Below are positions 1-5,267 of a stretch of 5,267 nt of DNA, one piece after another. Each line of letters opens with the position of its first letter. The first letter of the stretch is position 1. The stretch is taken from contig CALFNI010000031.1 in NCBI GenBank assembly GCA_937902695.1, positions 1-5,267 of the forward strand. The letters run 5' to 3'. Below the pieces are notes generated by a model that did no database searches, was not told where the DNA came from, and was given only the letters and a program-made list of their open reading frames with translations. A program made the translations under genes and the position numbers. The DNA comes from an uncultured Rhodanobacteraceae bacterium. Its GTDB lineage: Bacteria > Pseudomonadota > Gammaproteobacteria > Xanthomonadales > Rhodanobacteraceae.

Positions 1-108
1 CGCAAGCTCGGCGCCCTCGCGGTGCATCGCGTTCGCGATGCCCCAGGCGATCGAACGGTGATTCAGCACACCGGTGATCAGCGCGCGCTTGCCGTGCAGG
101 AAGCCCAT
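1..108 (-). CDS. fabI: Enoyl-[acyl-carrier-protein] reductase (NADH), N-terminal part only
   Basis: FabI catalyses the last step of each fatty-acid elongation cycle, reducing trans-2-enoyl-ACP with NAD(P)H in the cytoplasm; it is the target of triclosan-type inhibitors. Only the first 36 codons are in the window; the gene runs off the left edge. The visible residues begin [14 protein letters not shown] and continue with [19 protein letters not shown], close to the E. coli FabI N-terminus as I remember it. They include the first beta strand and the dinucleotide-binding Gly-X5-Ser-Ile-Ala pattern (G13 to A21). The catalytic Tyr/Lys region lies outside the window. The ATG at 106-108 is preceded by a good Shine-Dalgarno sequence, which fixes the start. 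The gene lies 65 nt downstream of mltD on the same strand and could be read from its own promoter or by read-through. Identity is near certain despite the short length. Confidence 0.93.
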   Translation of the reverse strand, partial: MGFLHGKRALITGVLNHRSIAWGIANAMHREGAELA

Positions 109-111
109 GAA

Positions 112-117
112 ACCTCC
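112..117 (-). promoter_or_regulatory. Ribosome binding site of fabI
   Basis: On the minus strand the bases read GGAGGT, followed by TTC and the ATG. This is the strongest Shine-Dalgarno match in the window, although the spacing is short (3-4 nt). It supports the chosen fabI start and contrasts with gloB, rnhA and the phosphatase, none of which has a clear SD. Confidence 0.7.
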
Positions 118-157
118 AGGGAAAAAATCGGGGTGGGATCGAATCGGCGAAGCGGCG

Positions 158-163
158 ATTTTA
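158..163 (-). promoter_or_regulatory. Possible -10 box for fabI
   Basis: The mltD-fabI gap (109-173) contains TAAAAT on the minus strand, a 5 of 6 match to the sigma-70 -10 consensus in an otherwise GC-rich context. It would give a 5' UTR of roughly 40 nt ending in the good fabI SD. No recognisable -35 hexamer sits 16-18 nt upstream (the place is GC only), so this is a weak candidate. A T6 run on the same strand, at 122-127, is not preceded by a convincing GC stem, so I do not call a terminator here. Confidence 0.25.
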
Positions 164-173
164 ACCCGCCGGC

Positions 174-1523
174 TCAGTCCGCGGCGCCGACGTTGAGGCG
201 CACGCCGGGCCTGAGCCGCTTGGCGTCGAGCGCGGGGTTCATGCGCTTCAATTCCGCGAGCGAGACGCCGCATGCGTGCGCGATGCTGGTCGGCGTGTCG
301 CCCGCCTTGATCACGTAGGTCGACGAATGCCCGGCCTTTGCCGGCGCGTCCGCCTCGTGTCCCGGCAGCAGGAGTCGCGTCGTCGGCCCGACCGTCTCGG
401 TTTCGCCCATCGAGTTCGCCGCCGCGAGCACCGCGACCGGGATGCCGACCTCCGCCGCCCATGACGCGAGCCCGCTCGTGCGCGCCGCCTTCTGCTCGCG
501 CCAGTCGTTCCACAGCGCGACCGGAACCGCCTGCGCGGCGGCCTGAAACCTGTCGACGCTGCTCGCCGGCATCAGAAGCTGATACGGCATGCCCGACGTC
601 ATGCGGTTGTGCCGGTAAGCCGCGTTGTAGCGCTTGAGCTCGGACGTCTCGACGCCCGCGAGCCGCGCCGCGAGCCGCACGTCCATGCCCGATTGCAGGA
701 TGATCGTCTTGAGCCGCGCGCCGACCGACGGTTCGGGCAACGTCACGCCGAAGCGCGCCGGATCGGCCACGATGCACGAGAGCGCGAGCAGCCGGTCGAG
801 ATGGTCGTGCGTGATCGGATTGAAAGCGAGCTTGCCGAGCTCGGCCGCCGTCATCGAATGCGCGTCGCGGCCCTTGAGCAGATTCTTGACGCGATACTCG
901 CCCGAGTTGAACGCCATGTCGGCGAGCCGCCAGTCGCCGAACTCCTTCTGGTAGCGCTCGATGAGGCTGAGGGCCGCCGTCGTCGACGCGGCGACATCGA
1001 GGCGCCCGTCGTAGTCGGCCGTGATGACGAGGCCTTCCTCGCGCGCGGTATCGGGATCGAGCTGCCACATGCCGGCCGGACGCTCGCCGTGCGAGGCGAC
1101 GGGCTCGTAACCGCTTTCGACGAAAGGCAGCATCGCGAACTCGCCGGGCAGCCCGCGCCGGTCGAGCTCCTCGACGACGATCTCGAGGAACGGCATCGCG
1201 CGCGCCCAGCTCGCCGTGAAATGCCGCGGCGACGCCGTGTAGCGGCGCGCCCAGCGCACGACCTGCGGCCGGTAGTCGCAGCTCTTCATCGCGAAACGGT
1301 CGCGAAGTGCCGGCCACGGCGAGGCGACTTCGACGGCGACGTGCGTGGCGGCCGCGCCGGGCCCTGCCGGTCCGGACGATTCGGCGGGCGGCGTCGCCGG
1401 AGGCGGCGGCGTGACGAGGGGGGGCGCGGGAACAGCGGGCCGCTCGGGCGATGTCGAGCACGCGGCCAGCAACACGGCCGAGGCCGCGAGCGCGAACGCG
1501 CGCCAGCGTGCGTGCGGCCTCAC
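174..1523 (-). CDS. mltD: Membrane-bound lytic murein transglycosylase D (SLT domain, LysM)
   Basis: MltD cleaves the MurNAc-GlcNAc bond of peptidoglycan with formation of 1,6-anhydro-MurNAc, acting from the inner leaflet of the outer membrane. The GTG start at 1521-1523 gives 449 aa, close to E. coli MltD (about 452). It places a lipoprotein signal at the N-terminus: RPHARWR, a hydrophobic stretch at residues 9-21, then lipobox LAAC with the lipidated Cys at 22. Ser at +2 predicts outer-membrane sorting by Lol. A Pro/Ala-rich linker follows (about 26-60). The GH23/SLT domain shows the catalytic Glu136 in FVESGY, then GMWQLDPDT (about 151-159), [10 protein letters not shown] and AFNSGEYRV (about 204-212). 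After it comes a LysM-like segment (about 270-320) resembling the equivalent region of E. coli MltD, a more degenerate one (about 350-386), and a clear C-terminal LysM (about 402-445). The start overlaps the gloB stop as GTGA, which implies translational coupling. The open frame extends upstream antisense to nothing meaningful; the lipobox position decides the start. Confidence 0.93.
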   Translation of the reverse strand: MRPHARWRAFALAASAVLLAACSTSPERPAVPAPPLVTPPPPATPPAESSGPAGPGAAATHVAVEVASPWPALRDRFAMKSCDYRPQVVRWARRYTASPRHFTASWARAMPFLEIVVEELDRRGLPGEFAMLPFVESGYEPVASHGERPAGMWQLDPDTAREEGLVITADYDGRLDVAASTTAALSLIERYQKEFGDWRLADMAFNSGEYRVKNLLKGRDAHSMTAAELGKLAFNPITHDHLDRLLALSCIVADPARFGVTLPEPSVGARLKTIILQSGMDVRLAARLAGVETSELKRYNAAYRHNRMTSGMPYQLLMPASSVDRFQAAAQAVPVALWNDWREQKAARTSGLASWAAEVGIPVAVLAAANSMGETETVGPTTRLLLPGHEADAPAKAGHSSTYVIKAGDTPTSIAHACGVSLAELKRMNPALDAKRLRPGVRLNVGAAD

Positions 1524-2296
1524 GCAGCCGGCGCCTGGAACCCGTCCTTGCGCCGGCGAAGCTCGGCGAAGCGTCCGACGCGATCCTGCGTATCGGGCAA
1601 AGCGGCGACGATCGCGTCGGTGTCGACGCGCAGGAACGGATTGCACGCGCGCTCCTCTGCCAGCGATACCGGCACGGTCGGCGTGCCGTGGCCGCGCTGC
1701 GCGCGCGCCTGCGCGAGGCGGCGCGACAACGCCGCGTTGCGCGGATCGACGGTCTCGGCGAACGCGCAGTTCGCCTCGGTGTATTCGTGGCCGCAGCAGA
1801 CAAGCGTGTCGGCCGGCAGGGCGGCGAGGCGGTCGAGCGAGGCGAGCATCTGTGCGGGCGTGCCTTCGAAGATGCGCCCGCAGCCGACGCTGAAGAGCGT
1901 GTCGCCGCAGAACACGATGCCTTGGCCGAAGTAGGCGATGTGGCTCTTCGTGTGGCCGGGAACCGCGATGACGTCGAAGCGGAGCGCCGGGCTTTCGATC
2001 GCGACGCGGTCGCCGTCGCCGACGCGCGTGCACGGCACGTCGATGCGTTCGTCGTGCGGCGCGTAGATCGCGATGCGTCCGCCGTCGGTCAGCGCGGCCG
2101 CGCCGCCGATGTGGTCCGGATGGTGGTGCGTCAGCAGCACGGCCGTGAGCCGGAGCTTTTCGCGCGCGAGCGCCGCGCGCACCGGCGCGACCTCGCCGGG
2201 ATCGACCGCGATGGCCGCGCCGGACGCGTCGGCGAGCAGCCAGACATAGTTGTCCGACAGCGCGGGCACGGCGAGGATGCGAAGGTCGTCGCTCAT
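1520..2296 (-). CDS. gloB: Hydroxyacylglutathione hydrolase (glyoxalase II)
   Basis: Glyoxalase II hydrolyses S-D-lactoylglutathione to D-lactate and glutathione, the second step of cytoplasmic methylglyoxal detoxification. The 258-aa product has the usual family length. It has the metallo-beta-lactamase fold signature THHHPDH with metal ligands His57, His59, Asp61 and His62, then His115 (VPGHTKSH), bridging Asp132 (FCGDTLF) and His170 (CCGHEYT). The C-terminal HAGH region, with ACNPFLR, distinguishes true glyoxalase II from generic metallo-hydrolases. NYVWLL near the N-terminus is also typical. The ATG at 2294-2296 is the only sensible start because the conserved DNY motif follows at residue 15. 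No Shine-Dalgarno sequence precedes it, and a TATATT box lies only about 10 nt upstream, so the mRNA may be nearly leaderless. The gene is first in a minus-strand pair with mltD (GTGA overlap) and diverges from the yafS-like gene. Confidence 0.96.
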   Translation of the reverse strand: MSDDLRILAVPALSDNYVWLLADASGAAIAVDPGEVAPVRAALAREKLRLTAVLLTHHHPDHIGGAAALTDGGRIAIYAPHDERIDVPCTRVGDGDRVAIESPALRFDVIAVPGHTKSHIAYFGQGIVFCGDTLFSVGCGRIFEGTPAQMLASLDRLAALPADTLVCCGHEYTEANCAFAETVDPRNAALSRRLAQARAQRGHGTPTVPVSLAEERACNPFLRVDTDAIVAALPDTQDRVGRFAELRRRKDGFQAPAA

Positions 2297-2306
2297 CGGC
2301 GGCGCG

Positions 2307-2312
2307 AATATA
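2307..2312 (-). promoter_or_regulatory. Possible -10 box for gloB
   Basis: TATATT on the minus strand matches 5 of 6 bases of the sigma-70 -10 consensus and stands out in GC-rich surroundings. Transcription would begin about 7 nt further on, leaving only 3-4 nt before the gloB ATG. A -35 is unclear: TTAACC (2333-2338) matches 4 of 6 but at a 20-nt spacing, which is too long for a standard promoter. Confidence 0.35.
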
Positions 2313-2354
2313 GCCAGCCGTAGGCGGTGCGAGGTTAAGGTCGCGTTGCCGCGC

Positions 2355-2360
2355 TACACT
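2355..2360 (+). promoter_or_regulatory. Possible -10 box for the yafS-rnhA-dnaQ cluster
   Basis: TACACT in the divergent gap matches 4 of 6 -10 bases and would give a short leader of about 20 nt before the GTG at 2388. No good -35 sits 16-18 nt upstream (GGTTAA or similar). It is the best plus-strand candidate in the 91-nt gap shared with gloB; any regulator binding here would affect both directions. Confidence 0.25.
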
Positions 2361-2387
2361 TCGCCGGTCCGCACGCCCCGGGATCCC

Positions 2388-3107
2388 GTGAACCGAGCCG
2401 CCACACCGCTGTTTGCGCTGCCCGAGGTCGAGGCGCTGCTCCGCGAGGAGCTCGGACACCTCCCGCCACACGCGGCGCGCCAGCCGGCCGGCCGCGCGCT
2501 GCTGCTGCAGCCCGACGCGGCGGCGCGCGTGCTGCCCGTCGACGCAGGCCCGCTGACGGCGCTCCGCCTTCACGCGCGCGGCGATGCGCTCGCCGGCGAT
2601 ATCGTCTGCGCGGCGCGCCCGCTGCCGATCGAGAACGAGGCGTTCCAGCTGGTCTTCGCGCAGCACATCGGCGACGTGCTGCCGCCCGACAGTGGCCTCC
2701 TCGAGGAGATCGCGCGCGTGCTCGCGCCGGGCGGGCTCCTGCTATGGTCCGGCTTCAATCCGTGGAGCCCGTGGCTCGCATGGATCCACTGGCACACGCG
2801 CGGCGGCGGCGCGGTGCCGCAGACGCTCAACGTCGATGCGCTGCGGCGGCGGCTGATCCGCTCGCGGCTCGCGCCGGTCGCGATCGACTATCTCGGCGGG
2901 CACTGGCCGAAGGCGGATGGCGCGACGCTCGGCGACGCGGCGCCGAGCCGTGTCGCGCGCCTGCTGTCGCCGCTCCGTGGCGCCTACCTGCTCGCGGCAC
3001 GCAAGCAGCGCGCCGTGCTGACGCCGTTGCGGCCGCGGCTCGTGCGCAAGAGCGTCGCGCTGAACCCGCGGCTCGCGGGCACGCCGACGCACCGCGCTTC
3101 GGCATGA
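2388..3107 (+). CDS. yafS: YafS-like class I SAM-dependent methyltransferase-fold protein
   Basis: This is a Methyltransf_11-type protein of unknown substrate. The 239-aa length from the GTG at 2388-2390 is very close to E. coli YafS (240 aa as I remember), which also lies beside gloB and rnhA. Visible motifs are [16 protein letters not shown] (residues 79-94, the strand-4 'DxV' region typical of these enzymes) and [23 protein letters not shown] (107-129, the RvLkPGG motif followed by the NP-S motif found in YafS). A basic C-terminal tail follows AARKQ. The N-terminal third has no GxGxG SAM-binding loop, so catalytic activity is uncertain. Earlier in-frame starts (at 2250, 2277 and TTG 2346) would overlap gloB or lack support, and none has an SD; GTG 2388 is a best guess. 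The stop overlaps the rnhA start as ATGA. Symbol assigned by synteny and motifs, not by full alignment. Confidence 0.82.
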   Translation: MNRAATPLFALPEVEALLREELGHLPPHAARQPAGRALLLQPDAAARVLPVDAGPLTALRLHARGDALAGDIVCAARPLPIENEAFQLVFAQHIGDVLPPDSGLLEEIARVLAPGGLLLWSGFNPWSPWLAWIHWHTRGGGAVPQTLNVDALRRRLIRSRLAPVAIDYLGGHWPKADGATLGDAAPSRVARLLSPLRGAYLLAARKQRAVLTPLRPRLVRKSVALNPRLAGTPTHRASA

Positions 3108-3571
3108 CGGCGTCGCGCAGCTTGGAGAAGGTCGAGCTCTTCACCGACGGCGCGTGCCTGGGCAATCCCGGGCCCGGCGGATGGGCCGCGCTGCTGCGCG
3201 CGGGCACGCGCGAGAAGGCGCTCGTCGGCGCCGAGGCGATGACGACGAACAACCGCATGGAGCTGATGGCCGCGATCGCCGGCATCGAGGCGCTGAAGCG
3301 CGCGTGCGCGGTCGACCTCACGACCGATTCGCAGTATGTGAGACGCGGTGTCGAAGAATGGATGCCGCGCTGGAAAGCGAACGGCTGGAAGACGAGCGAC
3401 AAGCAGCCGGTGAAGAACCGCGACCTCTGGGAGCGGCTCGATGCGGCGCTCGCGAGCCACGACGTTCGCTGGCACTGGGTGAAAGGCCACGCGGGCCACG
3501 CGGAGAACGAGCGCGTCGACGTGCTCGCGCGCGAGGCCGCCGAGGCGATCAAGGCAACATTGGAGACCTGA
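3104..3571 (+). CDS. rnhA: Ribonuclease HI
   Basis: RNase HI is an Mg2+-dependent endonuclease that cuts the RNA strand of RNA-DNA hybrids, removing R-loops and helping remove replication primers. The 155-aa product equals the E. coli length. The full active site is visible: Asp15 in [15 protein letters not shown], Glu53 in [10 protein letters not shown], Asp75 in TTDSQYV, His129 in VKGHAGH and Asp139 in NERVDVLAR. The basic-handle region ([16 protein letters not shown], residues 90-105) that grips the hybrid is also present, as in the E. coli-type enzyme and unlike handle-less archaeal forms. The ATG at 3104 overlaps the upstream stop by 4 nt; an in-frame TTG at 3122 is a less likely alternative and would remove six residues. 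The stop overlaps the dnaQ ATG by one base (TGATG). Translation therefore probably depends on coupling through the cluster, since no SD is seen before rnhA. Confidence 0.97.
   Translation: MTASRSLEKVELFTDGACLGNPGPGGWAALLRAGTREKALVGAEAMTTNNRMELMAAIAGIEALKRACAVDLTTDSQYVRRGVEEWMPRWKANGWKTSDKQPVKNRDLWERLDAALASHDVRWHWVKGHAGHAENERVDVLAREAAEAIKATLET
3562..3565 (+). promoter_or_regulatory. Ribosome binding site of dnaQ
   Basis: GGAG lies within the last codons of rnhA, 5 nt before the dnaQ ATG. It supports the ATG at 3571 as the start and allows dnaQ initiation independent of, or in addition to, termination-reinitiation at the TGATG junction. Confidence 0.55.
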
Positions 3572-4311
3572 TGCGACAAGTCGTGCTCGATACGGAAACC
3601 ACCGGACTCGAAGTCCAGCGCGGACATCGCCTCATCGAGATCGGCTGCGTCGAGCTCGCCGAGCGGCGCCCGACCGGGAACCGGTTCCACGTCTATCTCA
3701 ATCCCGAGCGTGCGATCGACGAAGGCGCGCGCGCGGTAACCGGCATCAGCGACGAGTTCCTCGCCGACAAGAAGCGCTTCGCGGAGGTCGCGCACGAGTT
3801 CATCGAGTTCATCCGCGGCGCCGAGATCATCGCGCACAACGCCGAGTTCGACGTCGGCTTCATCGATGCCGAGCTCGGGCTCGCCGGCGGCGGGCTCGGA
3901 AGACTCGCCGATCACGCGAGCGTGCTCGACTCGCTCGCGCTCGCACGCGAGAAATTCCCCGGCCAGCGCAACAGCCTCGATGCGCTGTGCCGGCGCCTCG
4001 GCATCGACAACAGCCACCGCGAGCTGCACGGCGCATTGCTCGACGCGCAGCTCCTGGCGGAGGTCTATCTCGCGATGACGGCGGGGCAGGGCCTGCTCGG
4101 CTTCGGCGAGGAGACGGAGCAGGCGACGCGCGTCGTGGCGGCGCGCGTGCAGATCACGGTGCGCCCGCGCGTGTTGCGCGCGTTTGTCGACGAAGTCGCG
4201 GCGCACGTCGCGCGGCTCGAGGCGATCGACACGGCGAGCAAGGGCGCCTGCCTGTGGAAACATCTCGCACCGCCCGCGGCGGAGCCGCTGGCCGAAGCGC
4301 TGGCCGGCTGA
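3571..4311 (+). CDS. dnaQ: DNA polymerase III epsilon subunit, 3'-5' proofreading exonuclease
   Basis: Epsilon removes misincorporated bases during chromosome replication, within the Pol III core (alpha-epsilon-theta). The 246-aa product is a DEDDh exonuclease with all catalytic residues: Asp7 and Glu9 in LDTETTG, Asp94 in HNAEFDVGF, His153 and Asp158 in LHGALLDAQ. FPGQRNSLDAL and LAEVYLAMT are typical of proteobacterial epsilon. After the catalytic domain comes Q173-G-L-L-G-F178, at the position of the clamp-binding motif of E. coli epsilon (QTSMAF). A C-terminal segment follows that ends, by homology, at CLW (227-229) and contacts the alpha subunit. Seventeen more residues rich in Ala and Pro follow CLW, against two in E. 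coli. The protein starts directly at the ExoI motif without the short N-terminal extension of E. coli DnaQ. The ATG overlaps the rnhA stop (TGATG) and has a GGAG SD. In E. coli rnhA and dnaQ are divergent, so the tandem arrangement here is different. Confidence 0.97.
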   Translation: MRQVVLDTETTGLEVQRGHRLIEIGCVELAERRPTGNRFHVYLNPERAIDEGARAVTGISDEFLADKKRFAEVAHEFIEFIRGAEIIAHNAEFDVGFIDAELGLAGGGLGRLADHASVLDSLALAREKFPGQRNSLDALCRRLGIDNSHRELHGALLDAQLLAEVYLAMTAGQGLLGFGEETEQATRVVAARVQITVRPRVLRAFVDEVAAHVARLEAIDTASKGACLWKHLAPPAAEPLAEALAG

Positions 4312-4317
4312 GGGCGT

Positions 4318-4387
4318 ATTCCCGCGAAAGCGGGAATCCATCGCGCTTGGCCAATCCAGAAAATGGAGTCCCGCTTTCGCGGGAACG
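4318..4387. repeat. Paired palindromic (REP/dRS3-like) repeat in a convergent intergenic region
   Basis: Two inverted copies of a 23-bp unit lie between the dnaQ stop and the phosphatase stop. The left copy (4318-4340) contains ATTCCCGCGAAAGCGGGAAT, itself a palindrome able to form a 7-bp TTCCCGC stem with a GAAA tetraloop, followed by TCCA. The right copy (4364-4386, reverse orientation) matches at 21 of 23 positions by my count. The copies are separated by 23 nt. The left core fits the ATTCCC-N8-GGGAAT pattern of the Neisseria dRS3 repeats, and similar sequences are common between genes in beta- and gammaproteobacterial genomes. The pair fills most of the 88-nt gap and can fold on either strand, so it may act as a bidirectional transcription barrier or 3'-end stabiliser. 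It lacks a U-run, so it is not a classical intrinsic terminator. Confidence 0.85.
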
Positions 4388-4399
4388 ACGCGAGGAGAC

Positions 4400-5101
4400 C
4401 TAGCGCGCGCGGACGATGATGACCGTCACGTTGTCCGCACCGCCCTGATCGAGCGCCGCTAGCACGCGATGATCGACGCACTCCTGCGCCGTCAGCTCGC
4501 TGCGCCCGAGCACCGCCGCGATCGAGGCATCGGTGACTTCCTCGGTGAGGCCGTCGCTGCAGAGCAACAGCTGCATGCCGGGCGTCAGCGTGCCTTTTGC
4601 GCTGCCGATCCGCATCGACTGCGGATCGGTCACGCCGAGCGCCTGGGTGACGACGTTGCGGTGCGGGTGGCTGCGTGCCTGTTCGGCGGTAATCGCGCCC
4701 TGGTCGATCAGCTCCTGCACATAGGAGTGGTCCTGCGAGAGCTGGCAAAGCTGTCCGTTCCACAGGTACACGCGGCTGTCGCCGACCCACGCGACCTCGA
4801 AGCGGTTGCCATTCACCTTTGCCGCAGCGACGGTGGTGCCCATCGGCAGGCCTTCGGTGCGCATCCGCGAGTGGCGGATGATTTCCTCGTCGGCGATGCG
4901 GATCGAATCGACCAGCGACTTGCCCTCGCGCACCTTGTCCACGATCGTCTCGCGCGCAACAGCGCTGGCGACCTCGCCGAATTCGTGTCCGCCCATGCCG
5001 TCGGCCACCAGCCACAACCCGAGGCTGGCGTCGCCGTAGTAGGTGTCCTCGTTGAGCTCGCGACGCAAGCCGACGTGGCTGAGATGGCCGAATTCGATCA
5101 T
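4400..5101 (-). CDS. PP2C-family (PPM) serine/threonine protein phosphatase
   Basis: This is a bacterial PP2C-type, Mg2+/Mn2+-dependent phosphatase (PrpC/Stp/PppA-like) that dephosphorylates Ser/Thr phosphoproteins in the cytoplasm. With the ATG at 5099-5101 the product is 233 aa, the size of a stand-alone catalytic domain with no transmembrane segment. Motifs in order: VGLRRELNED (10-19), VADGMGGH (32-39) with metal-binding Asp34, GTTVAAA (88-94), WVGDSRVYLW (105-114), LSQDHS (121-126), VVTQALG (150-156), LLLCSDGL (178-185) with Asp183, and GGADNVTVIIV (220-230) with Asp223 and Asn224. The set is complete, so it should be active. The frame is open up to a TTG at 5155, but the extra 18 residues are not PP2C-like and ATG 5101 is preferred. 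No SD precedes either start. Its kinase partner is not visible; such genes often sit beside FHA or kinase genes, which would be beyond the right edge. It is convergent with dnaQ. Confidence 0.92.
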   Translation of the reverse strand: MIEFGHLSHVGLRRELNEDTYYGDASLGLWLVADGMGGHEFGEVASAVARETIVDKVREGKSLVDSIRIADEEIIRHSRMRTEGLPMGTTVAAAKVNGNRFEVAWVGDSRVYLWNGQLCQLSQDHSYVQELIDQGAITAEQARSHPHRNVVTQALGVTDPQSMRIGSAKGTLTPGMQLLLCSDGLTEEVTDASIAAVLGRSELTAQECVDHRVLAALDQGGADNVTVIIVRAR

Positions 5102-5154
5102 TGGATTGGCCCGCGTTGCGGGGTGGTACGGATCGTATCGGTCATCTGCGGCCA

Positions 5155-5184
5155 ATCATGCGTGGACTGCAGTGAATTGCGCAA
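5155..5184 (-). promoter_or_regulatory. Possible sigma-70-like promoter for the phosphatase gene
   Basis: On the minus strand TTGCGC (5179-5184, 3 of 6 to the -35 consensus) and CATGAT (5155-5160, 4 of 6 to the -10) are separated by 18 nt. Transcription would start near 5148, with a leader of about 47 nt before the ATG at 5101. The match is weak, and the region downstream of the 5192-5215 hairpin is simply the likeliest place for it. Confidence 0.25.
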
Positions 5185-5191
5185 GCCCGAT

Positions 5192-5215
5192 GCACCCGGT
5201 TGTCGTACCGGGTGC
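5192..5215. repeat. Perfect 9-bp inverted repeat (hairpin) upstream of the phosphatase gene
   Basis: GCACCCGGT (5192-5200) and ACCGGGTGC (5207-5215) are exact reverse complements around a 6-nt loop. No U-run follows on either strand, so an intrinsic terminator is not supported, though it could end a transcript coming from beyond the right edge or be a dyad operator site. It lies just upstream of the weak phosphatase promoter candidate. The whole stretch 5102-5267 otherwise shows no gene I can support. Confidence 0.5.
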
Positions 5216-5267
5216 GCCGAACATCGGCTCCGTGCCGCTCGCAGGCCGTGCAATCCGTCGGACATCA

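Noticed and set aside
109..173. Terminator between mltD and fabI using the T6 run on the minus strand
   Set aside because: No stable GC stem sits directly before the T-run; only weak 5-bp pairings with long loops were found.
609..1934. Long plus-strand open frame (441 codons) antisense to mltD and gloB
   Set aside because: Low-complexity Arg/Ala composition with no motif. It mirrors the codon pattern of the well-identified minus-strand genes.
1524..2666. Upstream extension of the mltD reading frame, open for 381 codons across gloB and into the yafS-like gene
   Set aside because: The extension is Arg/Ala-rich, has no domain, and lies out of frame over gloB and antisense to yafS. It is an artefact of high GC; the lipobox fixes the MltD start at 1523.
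4318..4337. Intrinsic terminator for dnaQ
   Set aside because: The stem is good, but no U-run follows the hairpin on the plus strand, so I list it as a repeat that may influence 3' ends.
2827..4341. Long minus-strand open frame (504 codons) antisense to yafS, rnhA and dnaQ
   Set aside because: It is a shadow of three confidently identified plus-strand genes; no domain or RBS was seen.
4065..5015. Minus-strand open frame running through the palindromic repeat and the phosphatase gene
   Set aside because: It reads the repeat as FPRKRDSIFWIGQARW, a known type of spurious translation of intergenic repeats, and is out of frame with the PP2C motifs.
5190..5267. Plus-strand frame from an ATG at 5190 open to the window edge (MHPVVVPGAPNIGSV...)
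   Set aside because: Only 26 codons are visible, with no SD and no recognisable motif, and its first codons overlap the hairpin. It could be a divergent gene start but cannot be supported.

Overview
This is a gene-dense, high-GC window of ordinary chromosomal type. It carries seven supportable protein-coding genes, six complete and one cut by the left edge, and no RNA genes, CRISPR array, transposase or phage genes. The gene set and order (mltD, gloB, a YafS-like methyltransferase, rnhA, dnaQ) match a housekeeping neighbourhood known from Escherichia coli and other gamma- and betaproteobacteria. The high GC, the epsilon subunit that starts directly at the ExoI motif, and a short palindromic repeat of the ATTCCC-N8-GGGAAT type all fit a high-GC beta- or gammaproteobacterium (Burkholderiales-like or Xanthomonadales/Lysobacterales-like). 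The family cannot be fixed from this window.

Layout. Left part, minus strand: the first 36 codons of fabI (fatty acid elongation) lie at the window edge. Upstream of it, also on the minus strand, are mltD (outer-membrane lytic transglycosylase lipoprotein with LysM) and gloB (glyoxalase II). The gloB stop and the mltD GTG start overlap as GTGA, so these two form a coupled pair read gloB then mltD then perhaps fabI. A 91-nt divergent intergenic region (2297-2387) separates gloB from a plus-strand cluster of yafS-like methyltransferase, rnhA (RNase HI) and dnaQ (Pol III epsilon proofreading subunit). These three are packed with ATGA and TGATG overlaps. The cluster runs tail-to-tail into a minus-strand PP2C-type protein phosphatase. 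The 88-nt convergent gap holds a paired palindromic repeat. The right end (5102-5267) is non-genic as far as can be seen, with a perfect 9-bp hairpin and a weak promoter candidate for the phosphatase.

How the genes relate: rnhA and dnaQ both serve replication fidelity (RNA primer and R-loop removal, proofreading) and are translationally coupled here. In E. coli, by contrast, rnhA and dnaQ are divergent. gloB (methylglyoxal detoxification) and mltD (peptidoglycan turnover) have no evident functional link beyond the shared transcript. The phosphatase reverses Ser/Thr phosphorylation; its kinase is not in view.

I found no convincing new biological system. The points most worth a second look are the inverted repeat pair between dnaQ and the phosphatase, the C-terminal extension and clamp motif of DnaQ, the methyltransferase without a recognisable SAM-binding glycine loop, and the probably near-leaderless gloB.
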